Part shown: positions 26,255 to 35,010 of the stretch, in pieces
Position numbering within the stretch: position 1 is the stretch's first letter
Layout: each line of letters begins with the position of its first letter
Assembly (NCBI GenBank): GCA_020636155.1
Contig: JACJYM010000004.1
Location: forward strand, 62,001 to 126,000
Direction of reading: 5' to 3'
DNA length: 64,000 nucleotides
Origin: Lewinellaceae bacterium
GTDB taxonomy: Bacteria > Bacteroidota > Bacteroidia > Chitinophagales > Saprospiraceae
The notes under the pieces: generated by a model
What the model was told of the DNA's origin: nothing
Database searches by the model: none
Seen by the model: the letters and a program-made list of their open reading frames with translations, nothing else
Program-made: the position numbers and the translations under genes

Positions 26255-27718
26255 ATGAAATATTACTTTTTACTTTTTACTTTTTGCTTTTTTATAAAAA
26301 TTAATTGTCAAGAATACTTTAATAAAAAATTTGTTTTTGAAGATAAATTCATCACAATTCTAAATTTATCACAAATCGATGATACATATTATTTGACTTC
26401 TTTTTTATTTTTTAGTGAGGATAATTCCATATCGACGGGATTGTTAAAATATAAGTTGTCTAATGATATAGAAAGTTTTATTGAGTATTTGAATTTTGGT
26501 ATAAGTGAAAAGGGTATACAGAATAATAGTAATAAATTATTCCTTTTTGGAAAAAATAGAAGCTCACTAAAAGAACTTAAATCAATAAATATTGATTTAC
26601 ATAATTTTAGTACTCTACAAGCAAATTCTTTTTACTCTGAAGGAGAGTACAGCTTTCCTACATCTTCTATATATTTAATGGATCACTTATATACATCTTA
26701 TATTGATGATTTTGACGGAGGAGATCATAGAGAAATTGGCATTAAAAAAATAGATACCCTTGGTAATGAAGTTTGGTCAAAAAACTATAATACTGATATA
26801 GAACTGTCCTATGCATGGGAGATATCAGAAAGCAGAGATTCTAATATTTTCATTTCCGCAGGATTCCATTATTACAATAAATTGGGTCGTTATGCACAGC
26901 TTACTAAGATAGACACCTCAGGTAATATCCTATGGACTTACAAAGGAGATGAAGCTTTTGACAATGGGGCAGTGCCTACATGGATCGCCGAACTCTCAAA
27001 CGGGGACATCGTGATAACCTACTACATACATGGAGTACAAACACCCGATATTAAACTAATATGGATTAATAAGGACGGACATTACTATAAAGAAAAACTG
27101 ATTGATGTCACGGCTAAAGACGAGTTTTATTTTAATCAACTAGAAGCAGGACATGGTGACTATTTCTTTGCTTATGGTTTTTATAGGTTTTTTGATGATA
27201 AAAAAACATTCGGTATCCTCACAAAATATGACAACGACGGCAGCGTCATCTGGAAGCACCTCTATCAGCATCCTGACTATACCGCTCCTAATGATTATAA
27301 CAGCATCAAGGACATAGAAGAGCTAGAGAACGGAGACATCGTGGTACTTGGCGACCTCAGACATCCCGGCAATAAAAATGAGATATGGCTCTATAAGATC
27401 AATGCCGACGGCTGCTATGGTACGGATGACTGCCCTGAAGAGATCATATTATCAGCAGCGGATGAGGAAAATATAGACGAGGAAATCAGGATTTATCCCA
27501 ATCCGGCACAGGATATAATGTATATTGCTACACACGATAATGTTAAGTTATTAAATGTCACATTGATAGCAATCGATGGAAAAGTAATTTCTGAGGCGAA
27601 AAATATTGGAAATACAAAACACAGTATGGATGTCAGCGCAATAGACTCAGGGATATACTTTATCAATGTATCTACAGAAGATGGAAAAGTGTTTACTAGA
27701 AAAGTGATTGTGGACTAA
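26255..27718 (+). CDS. T9SS-secreted protein with beta-propeller-like repeats
   Basis: A 487-residue protein from the ATG at 26255, with a signal peptide (MKYYFLLFTFCFF..., cleaved near residue 19). The body has repeated short strands ending in W or I followed by G or D turns (KIDTLGNEVWSK, KIDTSGNILWTY, KYDNDGSVIWKH, ELENGDIVVLGD), as in delta-60/PQQ-type beta-propellers. The last approximately 80 residues are a T9SS type A sorting domain starting IRIYPNPAQD. The first half is extremely AT-rich, while 26940-27470 is clearly richer in G+C, so the gene looks mosaic. The ligand or substrate is unknown. Confidence 0.8.
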   Translation: MKYYFLLFTFCFFIKINCQEYFNKKFVFEDKFITILNLSQIDDTYYLTSFLFFSEDNSISTGLLKYKLSNDIESFIEYLNFGISEKGIQNNSNKLFLFGKNRSSLKELKSINIDLHNFSTLQANSFYSEGEYSFPTSSIYLMDHLYTSYIDDFDGGDHREIGIKKIDTLGNEVWSKNYNTDIELSYAWEISESRDSNIFISAGFHYYNKLGRYAQLTKIDTSGNILWTYKGDEAFDNGAVPTWIAELSNGDIVITYYIHGVQTPDIKLIWINKDGHYYKEKLIDVTAKDEFYFNQLEAGHGDYFFAYGFYRFFDDKKTFGILTKYDNDGSVIWKHLYQHPDYTAPNDYNSIKDIEELENGDIVVLGDLRHPGNKNEIWLYKINADGCYGTDDCPEEIILSAADEENIDEEIRIYPNPAQDIMYIATHDNVKLLNVTLIAIDGKVISEAKNIGNTKHSMDVSAIDSGIYFINVSTEDGKVFTRKVIVD

Positions 27719-27834
27719 GTTGGATTTACACTTTAGTTAAATTTTATGTGGCAGGATTTGATCGGGCAGTAATAATTGCATCCTCAATTCAAATATTAAA
27801 TTTATCTTCGTTTCCCAAATGTCGAGACGATGCC

Positions 27835-28815
27835 ATGAAAAGAAAATATGCTTATCTAATCTTTGTACTGTTGATCCTATCTATTTGGATGGGTTATATG
27901 TCCTACAATAATTTATGGTACTTATTTTCTAATTTTTATGGCATAAGTATTACCATGATTTTTGGGTCATTCATAGCTGGTATTTCCAGCGAGGGTGGTG
28001 GTGCCATTGCTTTCCCGGTATTGACTTTACTATTTGATGTTCATCCATTCGATGCTCGAAATTTTTCATTATTGATTCAGAGCATTGGGATGACTGGGGC
28101 GAGCCTTTTTATTTATTCAAAAAGAATCCCCGTTTTAAATCAGATAATTCCCCTTGCATGTAGTATTGGTTTTGTAGGCTACCTCCTTGGAAATTTTATA
28201 TTAGTGGGTCATATTAAGCCCTCTGCGATTAAAATTCTATTTGTATTTATTTGGCTCAGTTTGGCTTATGCATTGACTAAGTTAAACGTTAGGTCTCATC
28301 GCAGCTATCTAGACCTACACACTTTTAATCATTTCGATTGGATGATTTTGGTCCTCGCCGCTTTTCTGGGAGGAGTACTTACATCACTATTTGGCAACGG
28401 TCTCGATATCATTGTTTTCACATGTTTGGTATTATATTTTAAAATTGACATAAGATTGGCCACCGCGACTTCGATTATTTTGATGAGTATCATTTCTGTT
28501 TTTGCCTCTATATTTAATGTTTATCAGGAATATGTGTCTGAAACCGTCTATCAGTATTGGTTGGTGTCCATTCCTTTTGTCATATTTGGTGCACCATTCG
28601 GTTCAAAAATTATGAGCATTCTTTCGCCTAGAGTCGTGACCCTCATTCTAATCTCAATTATCGGTGTACAATGGATCGGTGCCATATTAATTGTCAAGCC
28701 AACATATACAGAAATAGTCATTGGGATAATAGGTATGGTAGGAGGTTTGGTTTTATTTTCATTTATGATTAGTAAAGGGAAATCTATCATCCCGGAAAGT
28801 GGCGATACACAATAA
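27835..28815 (+). CDS. TauE/SafE-family (sulfite exporter-like) membrane transporter
   Basis: A 326-residue membrane protein from the ATG at 27835. The frame is open upstream to 27748, but those residues are hydrophilic and unconserved. There are eight to nine hydrophobic helices in two repeats. The first repeat has the motif GSFIAGISSEGGGAIAFPVLTLLF and the second has GGVLTSLFGNGLDIIVFTCLVLYF. Both are the conserved glycine-rich re-entrant segments of the TauE/SafE (DUF81) family. Members export sulfite, sulfoacetate or other small organic anions, and the substrate here is not indicated by the neighbours. TATCTTCG at 27803-27810 is a possible -7 element with one mismatch. Confidence 0.85.
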   Translation: MKRKYAYLIFVLLILSIWMGYMSYNNLWYLFSNFYGISITMIFGSFIAGISSEGGGAIAFPVLTLLFDVHPFDARNFSLLIQSIGMTGASLFIYSKRIPVLNQIIPLACSIGFVGYLLGNFILVGHIKPSAIKILFVFIWLSLAYALTKLNVRSHRSYLDLHTFNHFDWMILVLAAFLGGVLTSLFGNGLDIIVFTCLVLYFKIDIRLATATSIILMSIISVFASIFNVYQEYVSETVYQYWLVSIPFVIFGAPFGSKIMSILSPRVVTLILISIIGVQWIGAILIVKPTYTEIVIGIIGMVGGLVLFSFMISKGKSIIPESGDTQ

Positions 28816-28978
28816 AACTAAAATCATTAAGGAATAAATTGATATGAGTATTTAAAAATTTAAATCCTTTTTACTTCCAATAAAGTGATTGAATTATCTC
28901 AAATTGAGAAGGAATGAAAGTTTGTAGATATATTATGTCCATCAATAGAATAATTACGCCTAAATGATGAATAAAAAT

Positions 28979-28986
28979 TACATTTG
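28979..28986 (+). promoter_or_regulatory. Probable -7 element upstream of the ABC transporter genes
   Basis: TACATTTG matches TAnnTTTG and lies 36 bp before the ATG of the ABC ATPase gene, the same distance as at secA. The rest of the 207-bp gap shows no gene. Confidence 0.4.
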
Positions 28987-29022
28987 TAACCATATCGATA
29001 AAATTAGACCAAAATAAAATTT

Positions 29023-29937
29023 ATGAACCAACAAGATTCTAATATGGTGCTGTCATTGGATAATGTAGTAAAACGATATCATAACCACTTGGCTGTGGAC
29101 CACGTAAGTCTTGACCTGCCAAGGGGTCAAATATTCGGTCTATTAGGTCCAAATGGTGCCGGAAAAACTTCTCTGATACGAATTATTAATGCCATCACCG
29201 GAGCTGATGAAGGTCATGTATATTTTGAAGGAAAACCACTCACTTCCGATCATGTCTCAGAGATAGGATATATGCCGGAAGAAAGGGGCCTCTATAAAAA
29301 AATGAAAGTCGGAGAGCAACTCACGTATCTTGCTCAACTCAAAGGACTTACGAAACAGCAGTCTCAGGAAAATTTGAAGTATTGGTTAGAAAGATTTGAC
29401 ATAAAATCTTGGTGGAACAAGAAAATCGAAGAATTGTCAAAGGGAATGCAACAAAAAATCCAGTTCATCGCAACAGTGGTTCATAAGCCAAAATTGCTGA
29501 TTCTTGATGAACCATTCTCGGGTCTCGATCCCATCAATACCAATCTGATAAAAGACGAGATATACGAACTCAATAAACAAGGGACGACCGTCATTTTTTC
29601 TACTCACAGGATGGAACAAGTGGAGGAAATATGCGAGGACATCGCCTTAATCAATAAAGGAAAAATGATTTTGATCGGATCTGTAGCACAGATTAAAGAA
29701 GATTATAAAGAAAACAAATATAGACTAGTTACAAACCGTGATATTACCCAATATCTTGAGCCTGCAGGCGTACAGATAGAGTCACAAAAAGAAAATGACT
29801 ATATCGTAAAATTTTCAGATTATAATTCTAATGCCTTTTTATCCAATCTCATAAACGACGACATAAAAATCATCTCTTTTAATGAGATATTGCCTTCCAT
29901 TAATGAGATTTTCATCAAAAAAGTAAACGAAAATTAA
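29023..29937 (+). CDS. ABC transporter ATP-binding protein (NatA-like)
   Basis: A 304-residue ATPase subunit with Walker A GPNGAGKT near residue 43, a Q-loop near 85 (YMPEERGLYKKM), the ABC signature LSKGMQQKIQ, Walker B LLILDEPFSGLDP and the H-loop in STHRMEQ. A C-terminal DUF4162-type domain follows (about 225-304). The NatA-type MPEERGLY segment groups it with the sodium/drug exporters whose permease is a single ABC-2 protein. That permease gene lies 31 bp downstream, so the two form one exporter. The substrate is unknown. Confidence 0.93.
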   Translation: MNQQDSNMVLSLDNVVKRYHNHLAVDHVSLDLPRGQIFGLLGPNGAGKTSLIRIINAITGADEGHVYFEGKPLTSDHVSEIGYMPEERGLYKKMKVGEQLTYLAQLKGLTKQQSQENLKYWLERFDIKSWWNKKIEELSKGMQQKIQFIATVVHKPKLLILDEPFSGLDPINTNLIKDEIYELNKQGTTVIFSTHRMEQVEEICEDIALINKGKMILIGSVAQIKEDYKENKYRLVTNRDITQYLEPAGVQIESQKENDYIVKFSDYNSNAFLSNLINDDIKIISFNEILPSINEIFIKKVNEN

Positions 29938-29968
29938 TAAAATCCACTAACAGATTAAAGCGACAACG

Positions 29969-31288
29969 ATGCATAAACTTTGGTTAATCATAAAAAGAGA
30001 ATACTTAACTCGGGTAAAAAAGAAATCCTTTATCATAGTCACCTTATTGACTCCACTGGGTTTTGCGTTACTCATGTTCTTTTCTGGTTTTATGGCTTCG
30101 GGAAAAATGAATTCCATCAAGCAGGTTGCCGTCGTAGATGATGGAGGAATATTACAAAATAACCCTCTAGAAGGTAGTCAAATGAAATTTACGGTGGTCA
30201 ATAAAGGCATCGATGAAATGAAATCTGAGTATGTCAACGATGGCTATGACGTCTTATTACATTTAGATAAAATAGACAATCTCAACGAAACAAAGGTCAA
30301 TGTTAACTACTATACCGATGATAAAATGAGCTTTTTTACCATCGAGTCCCTTGAAAATAAGCTGTCCAAAGCCATCAAAGCGTACAAATTAAATCACTCT
30401 ACCATCGACAAAGAGGTCTTAGCCGGATTAGAGACTGAAGTGACCCTCGAAAATGGGCTAAAAGACGGCGAAGGAATCGGTGACAACTCGTCCAAGATGG
30501 CAAGTGGAATTGCTCAAGCTTTGGGATATATTATGGGCTTCATGATGTATATGGTGATATTTATTTTCGGTGGTATGGTGATGAGAAGTGTCATGGAGGA
30601 AAAAATAAATCGTATTGTTGAGGTCATGATTTCTTCCGTAAAACCATTTCAACTAATGCTCGGAAAAGTCATCGGGGTAGGACTCGTAGGATTGACACAG
30701 CTCATCATTTGGATTGTTCTCATTGGGGTGGCGATGATGATTATACCGGGTTTAATGATGTCTTCTATGGATTCTAATACCGTAGAAATGGCAAAAGAAA
30801 TACAAAACAATCCCGAGACAGCAAATGCCGTCAGTGGATTGATTGTGGAATTAAAAAATCAAAATTGGCTATTAATAATTCCGGTATTTATCATCTACTT
30901 TTTGGGAGGATATTTTATTTATTCTTCACTGTTTGCAGCGGTTGGTTCTGCTATTGGTGATGATTTGGGAGAGGGTCAGCAGTTGATGATGCCCATCGTC
31001 ATACCAGTTATTCTAGCGATCGTAATGTTGAGTTCGGTGATGACAGACCCTGATGGGCCGATTGCAGTTTTTGGGTCAATGTTTCCTCTTTTCAGTCCTA
31101 TTCTGATGCCTGCACGACTTCCCTTCGATCCGCCTATGTGGCAAGTTATAGTCAGTATTTTACTCTTGATAGGCTGTGTCATCCTCTTTGTATGGATTGC
31201 TGGTAGAATATACCGAGTCGGTATTTTCCTTTATGGCAAAAAAGTAAGCTTTAAGGAACTCACTAAATGGATGTTTTATAAGGGTTGA
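29969..31288 (+). CDS. ABC-2 type permease (NatB-like)
   Basis: A 439-residue membrane partner of the preceding ATPase. The first helix is near residues 20-42. A large extracytoplasmic loop (about 45-185) follows, then five helices (about 185-205, 230-260, 295-325, 340-370, 385-415). The segment RSVMEEKINRIVEVMISSVKPFQLMLGKVIG is the hallmark cytoplasmic coupling motif of the NatB/YhaP family. Its stop is 8 bp upstream of the hydrolase ATG, so the three genes probably form one operon. Function as an exporter follows from the family; the substrate is not known. Confidence 0.92.
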   Translation: MHKLWLIIKREYLTRVKKKSFIIVTLLTPLGFALLMFFSGFMASGKMNSIKQVAVVDDGGILQNNPLEGSQMKFTVVNKGIDEMKSEYVNDGYDVLLHLDKIDNLNETKVNVNYYTDDKMSFFTIESLENKLSKAIKAYKLNHSTIDKEVLAGLETEVTLENGLKDGEGIGDNSSKMASGIAQALGYIMGFMMYMVIFIFGGMVMRSVMEEKINRIVEVMISSVKPFQLMLGKVIGVGLVGLTQLIIWIVLIGVAMMIIPGLMMSSMDSNTVEMAKEIQNNPETANAVSGLIVELKNQNWLLIIPVFIIYFLGGYFIYSSLFAAVGSAIGDDLGEGQQLMMPIVIPVILAIVMLSSVMTDPDGPIAVFGSMFPLFSPILMPARLPFDPPMWQVIVSILLLIGCVILFVWIAGRIYRVGIFLYGKKVSFKELTKWMFYKG

Positions 31289-31296
31289 TAGATACT

Positions 31297-32034
31297 ATGA
31301 AAATCGGACTTTTTCAATTTGATGTCCAATGGGAAAACCCTGAGGCAAATATCTCTTTAATTAAACAAAAAGTAACAAATACAAATCCGCCCGATTTGGT
31401 GGTATTGCCGGAAATGTTTCTCACCGGCTTTTGTATGAATACGAATCGGCTCGAAAGCTTAATTCCGCTTCTCTCAATTCCTAAAATCCAAAAACTCTCC
31501 AGAGATATACGAACGTCGATCTGCGGTTCTATTCCGGTATTTGAAAATAATGCTTGGCATAATCGATATATCCATCTAGATAAAGATGAAAATTATGCAG
31601 TGTATGACAAGAGTCACTTATTCAGCATGACAGGCGAAGATAAGCGATATAAGGCTGGTTCATCCTATCTGAGCTATCAATTTATGGGCTGGAAAATAAG
31701 GCCTTTAATCTGTTTTGACCTAAGATTTCCGGTGGCATCATATCCTTCAGAACCTGTTGATTTATTGATTTATGTGGCCAATTGGCCTGTCACACGAATC
31801 GAACATTGGACTCAGTTGCTCCGTGCCCGTGCCATTGAAAATCAATGTTATGTCGTTGGGGTCAATCGTGTGGGGCGAGATGAAAACCGACTCGACTATA
31901 ACGGTCACTCCTGTGTCATTGATTTTAGAGGAGATTATATTATACAACTCGGTGAAAACGAATCCTATGAAACGACTGAAATCAATCTTGAAGACATGAT
32001 GACATACCGAGAAAAATTCCCATTCAGAATATAA
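31297..32034 (+). CDS. Carbon-nitrogen hydrolase, omega-amidase-like
   Basis: A 245-residue nitrilase-superfamily enzyme from the ATG at 31297. The catalytic triad is visible: Glu in LVVLPEMFLTGF, Lys in YDKSHLF and Cys in RPLICFDLRFP. The EMFLTGF and DLRFP patterns match omega-amidase/YafV-type members, which hydrolyse alpha-ketoglutaramate or alpha-ketosuccinamate in metabolite repair. It is cytoplasmic, as no signal is present. It follows the ABC permease gene by 8 bp, but a functional link to the transporter is not evident. It is convergent with the biotin carrier gene 5 bp away. Confidence 0.88.
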   Translation: MKIGLFQFDVQWENPEANISLIKQKVTNTNPPDLVVLPEMFLTGFCMNTNRLESLIPLLSIPKIQKLSRDIRTSICGSIPVFENNAWHNRYIHLDKDENYAVYDKSHLFSMTGEDKRYKAGSSYLSYQFMGWKIRPLICFDLRFPVASYPSEPVDLLIYVANWPVTRIEHWTQLLRARAIENQCYVVGVNRVGRDENRLDYNGHSCVIDFRGDYIIQLGENESYETTEINLEDMMTYREKFPFRI

Positions 32035-32039
32035 ACCTA

Positions 32040-32513
32040 TTATTCAAACCGAATAAGAACTTGACCCTTACTGACAGAGTCCCCTTTTTTAATCAATATT
32101 TCTGAGACCTTTCCATCACCTTCAGACTTGAGAATATTTTCCATTTTCATGGCCTCTAAAATGACAATGTTGTCAGATTTTTGCTTTTCGTCCCCTACAC
32201 TTACCAATACATCCACAACCAATCCTGGCATCGGAGCTATAATTTCCTTCGTGTTGTCGCGAAAATCTTTTAAAAATCCCATACTCTCAATGAGTAAATC
32301 CAATTCGGTTTTCGCAATACCAGAAATTCTTACATTATTGACAATAAACTCAAATTTTTTAGTGTATGGATCAAAGGAAACCACTTTAAGTTGGTGGTTT
32401 TTACCATTTTTATTGATTATATATTCTCCTTGACCCAATGAAGTAATATTAAAAGGTAAATCGCTTTGTGGGGTCAAAGCATCAAATTGTTCAAATTCAA
32501 CTTTTTGTATCAT
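32040..32513 (-). CDS. Biotin carboxyl carrier protein of an acyl-CoA carboxylase
   Basis: A 157-residue protein. The C-terminal approximately 70 residues are a biotinyl domain with APMPG at 93-97 and the biotinylation site Lys123 in the context EAMKMEN. The N-terminal half (about 1-85) has short strands as in the carrier subunits of propionyl- or methylcrotonyl-CoA carboxylases. EAMKME is typical of that class as well as of AccB. The carboxylase subunits are not in the window. It lies 9 bp after the small membrane protein gene, where the ATP synthase a subunit would normally be expected in this phylum. Confidence 0.88.
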   Translation of the reverse strand: MIQKVEFEQFDALTPQSDLPFNITSLGQGEYIINKNGKNHQLKVVSFDPYTKKFEFIVNNVRISGIAKTELDLLIESMGFLKDFRDNTKEIIAPMPGLVVDVLVSVGDEKQKSDNIVILEAMKMENILKSEGDGKVSEILIKKGDSVSKGQVLIRFE

Positions 32514-32522
32514 ATTCTTCAG

Positions 32523-32882
32523 TTAACTTCTTGCAATGTTATCTAATACGTAAGTTTCATATACTGTAAATCCAATATAAACAGCAATAAACGATAGGAC
32601 AAAGATACCATTGTCGGGTCTAATAATATAGAAGTAAGCCCCTATTAATATTGCCGAAATGACAATACGCAAGGCCATATTGGTGAAGATTAACTTTATA
32701 AATGATTGTTTGTTTTCAGAATTTTTGAGCCGTTTAGCTGCTATGCTAACCAAAAAACTTTGTATAGAAAATGCTAAAATAGCAACTAGGTTGAACATCC
32801 AGTAACTTTCTACCTGACCATAGGGATATATTATCCATAATGAAGATAGTAGAAAAATAACCAACAAAATTAATGCCGTCAC
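32523..32882 (-). CDS. Small four-helix membrane protein, AtpI/DUF6168-like
   Basis: A 119-residue protein with four hydrophobic helices (about 3-20, 27-45, 65-85, 92-110) and a short charged loop (KRLKNSENK) between helices 2 and 3. Proteins of this size and layout sit between atpZ and atpB in many Bacteroidota and resemble AtpI or the DUF6168 family, which is thought to assist c-ring assembly. The family name is an inference from layout and position. It lies 8 bp after the AtpZ gene. Confidence 0.62.
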   Translation of the reverse strand: MTALILLVIFLLSSLWIIYPYGQVESYWMFNLVAILAFSIQSFLVSIAAKRLKNSENKQSFIKLIFTNMALRIVISAILIGAYFYIIRPDNGIFVLSFIAVYIGFTVYETYVLDNIARS

Positions 32883-32890
32883 TATTGGTA

Positions 32891-33118
32891 TTAATCTTTG
32901 GTATTGGTAAGATCGATGTATAATCGATACAAATACCCAAAAAAGAATAATATAATCAATGTTGCCGTGAGATAAGGCTTGTCAAATTCCATCTTTTTGT
33001 CAAGCCATTGCCCAATAAACAATGCTGCTATCATGAGGCCAGCCAACTGAAATGCAATTCCGGAATATTTAAGATATGCATTCATTCCGGAAGACTTCGA
33101 TTCCTTATTTTCTTTCAA
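32891..33118 (-). CDS. AtpZ/AtpI-family protein
   Basis: A 75-residue protein with two transmembrane helices (about 18-38 and 46-66) separated by IGQWLDKKMEFDKPY, the conserved pattern of the AtpZ/AtpI family. AtpZ assists ATP synthase assembly and Mg2+/Ca2+ handling in other bacteria. It starts 8 bp after the bactofilin gene ends, the standard order for the phylum, yet no ATP synthase subunit follows. Confidence 0.85.
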   Translation of the reverse strand: MKENKESKSSGMNAYLKYSGIAFQLAGLMIAALFIGQWLDKKMEFDKPYLTATLIILFFFGYLYRLYIDLTNTKD

Positions 33119-33126
33119 TATTGGTA

Positions 33127-33543
33127 TTAATTTACTGCGGCCATTTTTGCACCGCTGTGCTTAATCGTAGAGCCCCCCATACTACAACTTACATTAAACA
33201 CGGCACCAGCCTGTATATTGAGTTTGCCTGGATCTACTTCACCTTCTATTTTTCCCGTTTCTCTCACATTGAGAAGTTCTTTCACCTTAAGTTTACCAAT
33301 GATTGCCCCCTCGATTACTGCATTTTCACACTGCACTTCCCCATTAATCTTCCCGTCCACGCCTACTATCAATTTGCCGCTGCATATTAGTGTTCCTATC
33401 AACTCTCCATCTATTCTGATGTCATTATTAGCGGTAAGAGTACCTTCTAGTTTAGTCCCTGCAACGATACTATTGAGTGCATTGCTATTAGGTATAGAAC
33501 TACTGTTTGATGAATTTTGAACTTCCTTCTTTTTCCCTAGCAT
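33127..33543 (-). CDS. Bactofilin (polymer-forming cytoskeletal protein)
   Basis: A 138-residue bactofilin. The N-terminal approximately 25 residues are polar and Ser/Asn-rich. The core (about 28-125) is a right-handed beta-helix made of short repeats with Gly turns (TLTANNDIRIDGELIGTLIC, GKLIVGVDGKINGEVQC). Bactofilins polymerise without nucleotides and position cell-wall or envelope machinery. A possible promoter is TTG-N20-TATGTTTA on the minus strand (33662 down to 33632). The next genes downstream are AtpZ, a small membrane protein and a biotin carrier. Confidence 0.9.
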   Translation of the reverse strand: MLGKKKEVQNSSNSSSIPNSNALNSIVAGTKLEGTLTANNDIRIDGELIGTLICSGKLIVGVDGKINGEVQCENAVIEGAIIGKLKVKELLNVRETGKIEGEVDPGKLNIQAGAVFNVSCSMGGSTIKHSGAKMAAVN

Positions 33544-33673
33544 TGGTTAGTATTTAAGTTTTAAAAAAATTAAAAAGAGGCTGCTAATTTAAGGAATTAG
33601 AAATAATAGATAATAAAAACACATCGGATACTAAACATATTTTTTATCAATATATATAACAATAGAAATAAAA

Positions 33674-33698
33674 AAGGCATTGATCGAGTCAATGCCTT
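33674..33698 (-). terminator. Intrinsic terminator after the PorP/SprF-like gene
   Basis: A perfect 10-bp stem (AAGGCATTGA / TCAATGCCTT, 5-nt loop) is followed on the minus strand by a T-rich run. It lies 32 bp past the stop of the PorP/SprF-like gene and upstream of the bactofilin gene. Confidence 0.8.
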
Positions 33699-33729
33699 CT
33701 CCATTTATTTTTAAAATTCTACTCTTTCG

Positions 33730-34779
33730 TTAAAATCTCGGACAATAAACCCCTCTGTTTTCAGGGCCGCATATCAAGTACTCCAATGAAAACTCAAATG
33801 CTCCATTGGCAGCACTCGCCGCATTCAAGTCAGATACGTTAAAGTCATAGTTAAACCCGATTCCGAATTTGTCATAATTAAATCTTGTATTGATAATGAG
33901 TGCATCGGCATAGATACCTCCATTAACGCTGTCCGCATTTCTAAACCACAATCCGAGTTCCCAAGATTGATTTGTAAGTCGGCTTGGTCCCATGGCAAAT
34001 CTAAGGTTAGCTCCAAGGTTTAATTCCCTATGAGGCCCTTGTGTCATGTATATAATGTTAGGTAGCAATTTTATACGTGGCTTCAACTCAAACTGAGCTC
34101 CAGCATGCAAGGTCAATCTCGTGTATAAAGATTCGTCTGCTCCATAAAACGAGATATTTGCTCGATTGAGGTGATGCATGGCAGCACCGACATACCAGTT
34201 TGTGTTTTTATCTAAAATGCTAAACCACAACAATCCAGCAGTCACATCTGCATATAGAAAGTCAGTGTCCAAATAAGTTTCTCCAGAAGGTGTATTGTTA
34301 AATTCTCCATTCGTAATTTGATTTGGCCACCTTAAATCCTTTTCACTAAACTTTCTCTGAGTAATCCCCGCGTCAAATCCAAACACTAAGTATCCAGCTT
34401 TCTTTCGGTAGCCCGACATCTTTTTACTGTAAGACAGAGATAATCTACCCTGACTCGTTCCGAATCTTGATTCTCCGGCTACATCACTCCACAATGTCCC
34501 CCCTATCCCAAAATAATCTTCTCGACCAACCGGAACTTTTTGGTCATAAGAAGCGGAAAAAGTATTGTATGCATTGGCTTTTAGAACTGCCGCCCACTGA
34601 TTTCTATAGTTTAGTATAAATCGATTTTTGCAGTTCAATACCCCCGTCATCGCCGGATTAAGGTTCAGCGGAGAATTGTAAAACTGCGAAAAGTGGATGT
34701 CTTGCCCTTTAACCGTCCAACTCATGCATAAAATCAACAATACGACTACGTGTCGAAGATTTAATTTCATAATTTTCAT
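33730..34779 (-). CDS. PorP/SprF-family outer-membrane protein of the type IX secretion system
   Basis: A 349-residue outer-membrane barrel protein with a signal peptide (about 1-25). The mature start QDIHFSQFYNSPLNLNPAMTG is the signature of the PorP/SprF family, and the remainder is alternating strands typical of a 14-strand barrel. PorP anchors T9SS modules, while SprF-like members handle secretion of individual SprB-type adhesins carrying type B (CHU_C) tails. SprF partners usually sit next to their adhesin, but this copy stands alone. A type B tail protein lies about 26 kb away. Either of two nearby ATGs (34779 or 34770) could be the start. Confidence 0.92.
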   Translation of the reverse strand: MKIMKLNLRHVVVLLILCMSWTVKGQDIHFSQFYNSPLNLNPAMTGVLNCKNRFILNYRNQWAAVLKANAYNTFSASYDQKVPVGREDYFGIGGTLWSDVAGESRFGTSQGRLSLSYSKKMSGYRKKAGYLVFGFDAGITQRKFSEKDLRWPNQITNGEFNNTPSGETYLDTDFLYADVTAGLLWFSILDKNTNWYVGAAMHHLNRANISFYGADESLYTRLTLHAGAQFELKPRIKLLPNIIYMTQGPHRELNLGANLRFAMGPSRLTNQSWELGLWFRNADSVNGGIYADALIINTRFNYDKFGIGFNYDFNVSDLNAASAANGAFEFSLEYLICGPENRGVYCPRF

Positions 34780-34979
34780 TTTTTTAAAATACTAAAAGGC
34801 TGTATTTTTATTCGTACCGGAAGGTTAAAAGTAATAATTATATCCATTTTTGAACTACTTTATTAACAAAAAATTTAAAATTTAACGAGGCTCTTTCATT
34901 TTCAACTACTTACATATAGAAAACTTTCAAATCGTTTTGCAATAATTCATCTTGGCTTTTACTTGTTTTAGAAAAAAAC

Positions 34980-34987
34980 TAATTTTG
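34980..34987 (+). promoter_or_regulatory. Probable -7 element upstream of scpB
   Basis: TAATTTTG matches TAnnTTTG and lies 23 bp before the scpB ATG. TTG triplets occur upstream at 34952 and 34963, but neither has the ideal spacing. Confidence 0.4.
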
Positions 34988-35010
34988 TTGCTCTTATTTC
35001 AATCAGAATT

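Noticed and set aside
28917..28970. A 17-codon frame (ATGAAAGTTTGT...) upstream of the ABC transporter genes
   Set aside because: It is too short, with no conserved feature or context, and is likely to be chance.
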